A DNA stretch of 7,179 nucleotides from Acidimicrobiaceae bacterium (GTDB lineage: Bacteria; Actinomycetota; Acidimicrobiia; Acidimicrobiales; Ilumatobacteraceae). The translations under genes and the position numbers were made by a program. Shown piece after piece: positions 6,472 to 7,179 of the stretch. Under the pieces are notes generated by a model. It was given only the letters and a program-made list of their open reading frames with translations. It searched no databases and had not been told where the DNA came from. The stretch is taken from contig CANLHV010000061.1 in the NCBI GenBank assembly GCA_947490975.1, forward strand, positions 1 through 7,179, in the 5' to 3' direction. Position 1 is the first letter of the stretch. Every line of letters starts with the position of its first letter.

Positions 6472-7170
6472 ATGAAAATTTTGGTAGTTGTAGCGCATCC
6501 TGATGATGTCGACTTTGGTGCGGGTGGCACAATTGCAACTTGGGTCGCAGAAGGCAACGAAGTTGTTTATTGTCTCGTCACCGACGGTCAGGCGGGTGGC
6601 TCTGACAACACTGTGACGCGCGAACAAGTCGCAACATTGCGTCGACAAGAGCAAACGGCTGCGGCGAACATGCTCGGGGTTACCGAGCTGCACTGGCTCG
6701 GATTTGCAGATGGTGCGGTTGTTGCCGACTTAAATTTACGTCGTGAGATCAGCGCCGTAATTCGTCTGGTTAAGCCAGATCTCGTGTTGACTCAATCTGC
6801 TGAGCGAAACTATTCGCGAATTTATGCCAGTCACCCTGATCATTTGGCAACTGGCGAAGCAACTATGTGCGCGATTTACCCCGATGCACGAAACGAGTTT
6901 GCGTTTCCTGAGTTGCTAAGTGAGCGCGGGCTCGAACCACATGCCGTGCCTGAAACTTGGATCATGGCGGGCCCGAATCCAAAACACTTTGTCGATACGA
7001 CAGACGTCTTAGATAAAAAGATTGCAGCGTTACTGTGTCATCACAGTCAGCACACTGACCCTGAGGGTTTGCCGGCGCGCATGCGTGGCTGGGGAGAAAT
7101 GATCGCCAAGGCGGGTGGTTTGCCAGAGGGTCGAACCGCTGAAGCGTTTTTAGTTGTTGACACAAAGTAA
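6472..7170 (+). CDS. PIG-L/LmbE family zinc-dependent N-deacetylase
   Basis: 232 residues, complete. The family removes N-acetyl (or other amide-linked) groups from small sugar conjugates; members include MshB and Mca of mycothiol metabolism, BshB of bacillithiol synthesis and eukaryotic PIG-L. AHPDDVDFGAGGT at 8-20 supplies zinc ligands His9 and Asp12 and the catalytic Asp11. HPDH at 121-124 supplies the third ligand, His124. CHHSQH at 189-194 is the usual C-terminal landmark (K..AL..H.SQ). CLVTDGQAGG at 34-43 is also typical. There is no signal peptide, so it is cytoplasmic. It begins 6 bases after the nhaA-like stop, without a ribosome binding site, and is probably co-transcribed with it. 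The substrate is not identifiable: a thiol-sugar pathway is possible, as is deacetylation of a glycan precursor. The last 9 bases of the window follow its stop. Confidence 0.9.
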   Translation: MKILVVVAHPDDVDFGAGGTIATWVAEGNEVVYCLVTDGQAGGSDNTVTREQVATLRRQEQTAAANMLGVTELHWLGFADGAVVADLNLRREISAVIRLVKPDLVLTQSAERNYSRIYASHPDHLATGEATMCAIYPDARNEFAFPELLSERGLEPHAVPETWIMAGPNPKHFVDTTDVLDKKIAALLCHHSQHTDPEGLPARMRGWGEMIAKAGGLPEGRTAEAFLVVDTK

Positions 7171-7179
7171 GACTGGCTC

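Noticed and set aside
153..7170. Signs of a mobile element, phage defence island or CRISPR.
   Set aside because: No transposase, integrase, nuclease, terminal repeat or spaced direct repeat array was seen; every long open stretch is accounted for by metabolic or transport genes.

Overview
The window looks like a bacterial chromosome segment of roughly balanced base composition. It is densely packed, with short or zero gaps between genes, GTG as well as ATG starts, and few recognisable Shine-Dalgarno sequences. The CysD and CysN sequence style (HIDTGHNF and RTVGDATCTA motifs), the many starts without a ribosome binding site, and the PIG-L deacetylase suggest an actinobacterium, possibly an aquatic one of moderate GC. 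That placement is inference; there is no rRNA or marker gene to fix it. No tRNA, rRNA, insertion sequence, CRISPR array or phage gene was seen.

Layout: (1) Bases 1-138 hold the last 45 codons of a + strand ABC transporter permease of the nucleoside/simple-sugar type. (2) Bases 153-4524 are a five-gene minus-strand run, transcribed right to left: cysD, cysN, cysC, a family 2 sulfotransferase and mogA. The first three make PAPS from sulfate and the fourth can spend it. mogA (molybdopterin adenylylation) rides at the end and converges on the permease across 14 bases. (3) Bases 4525-4599 are a short divergent control region. (4) Bases 4600-7170 are a three-gene + strand run: an inositol-monophosphatase-family enzyme that is probably the PAP phosphatase CysQ, a divergent NhaA-type Na+/H+ antiporter starting on the base after the cysQ stop, and a PIG-L/LmbE deacetylase 6 bases further on.

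Together, cysDNC, the sulfotransferase and the divergent phosphatase form a near-complete sulfate-transfer module: sulfate to APS (CysDN), APS to PAPS (CysC), PAPS to a sulfated product plus PAP (sulfotransferase), and PAP to AMP (CysQ). No PAPS or APS reductase and no sulfite reductase lies in the window, so the local theme is sulfation of a metabolite or surface glycan rather than cysteine synthesis. The acceptor cannot be read from the sequence. The families are all known; what may be new is this particular combination, the acceptor, and some divergent features of the antiporter.
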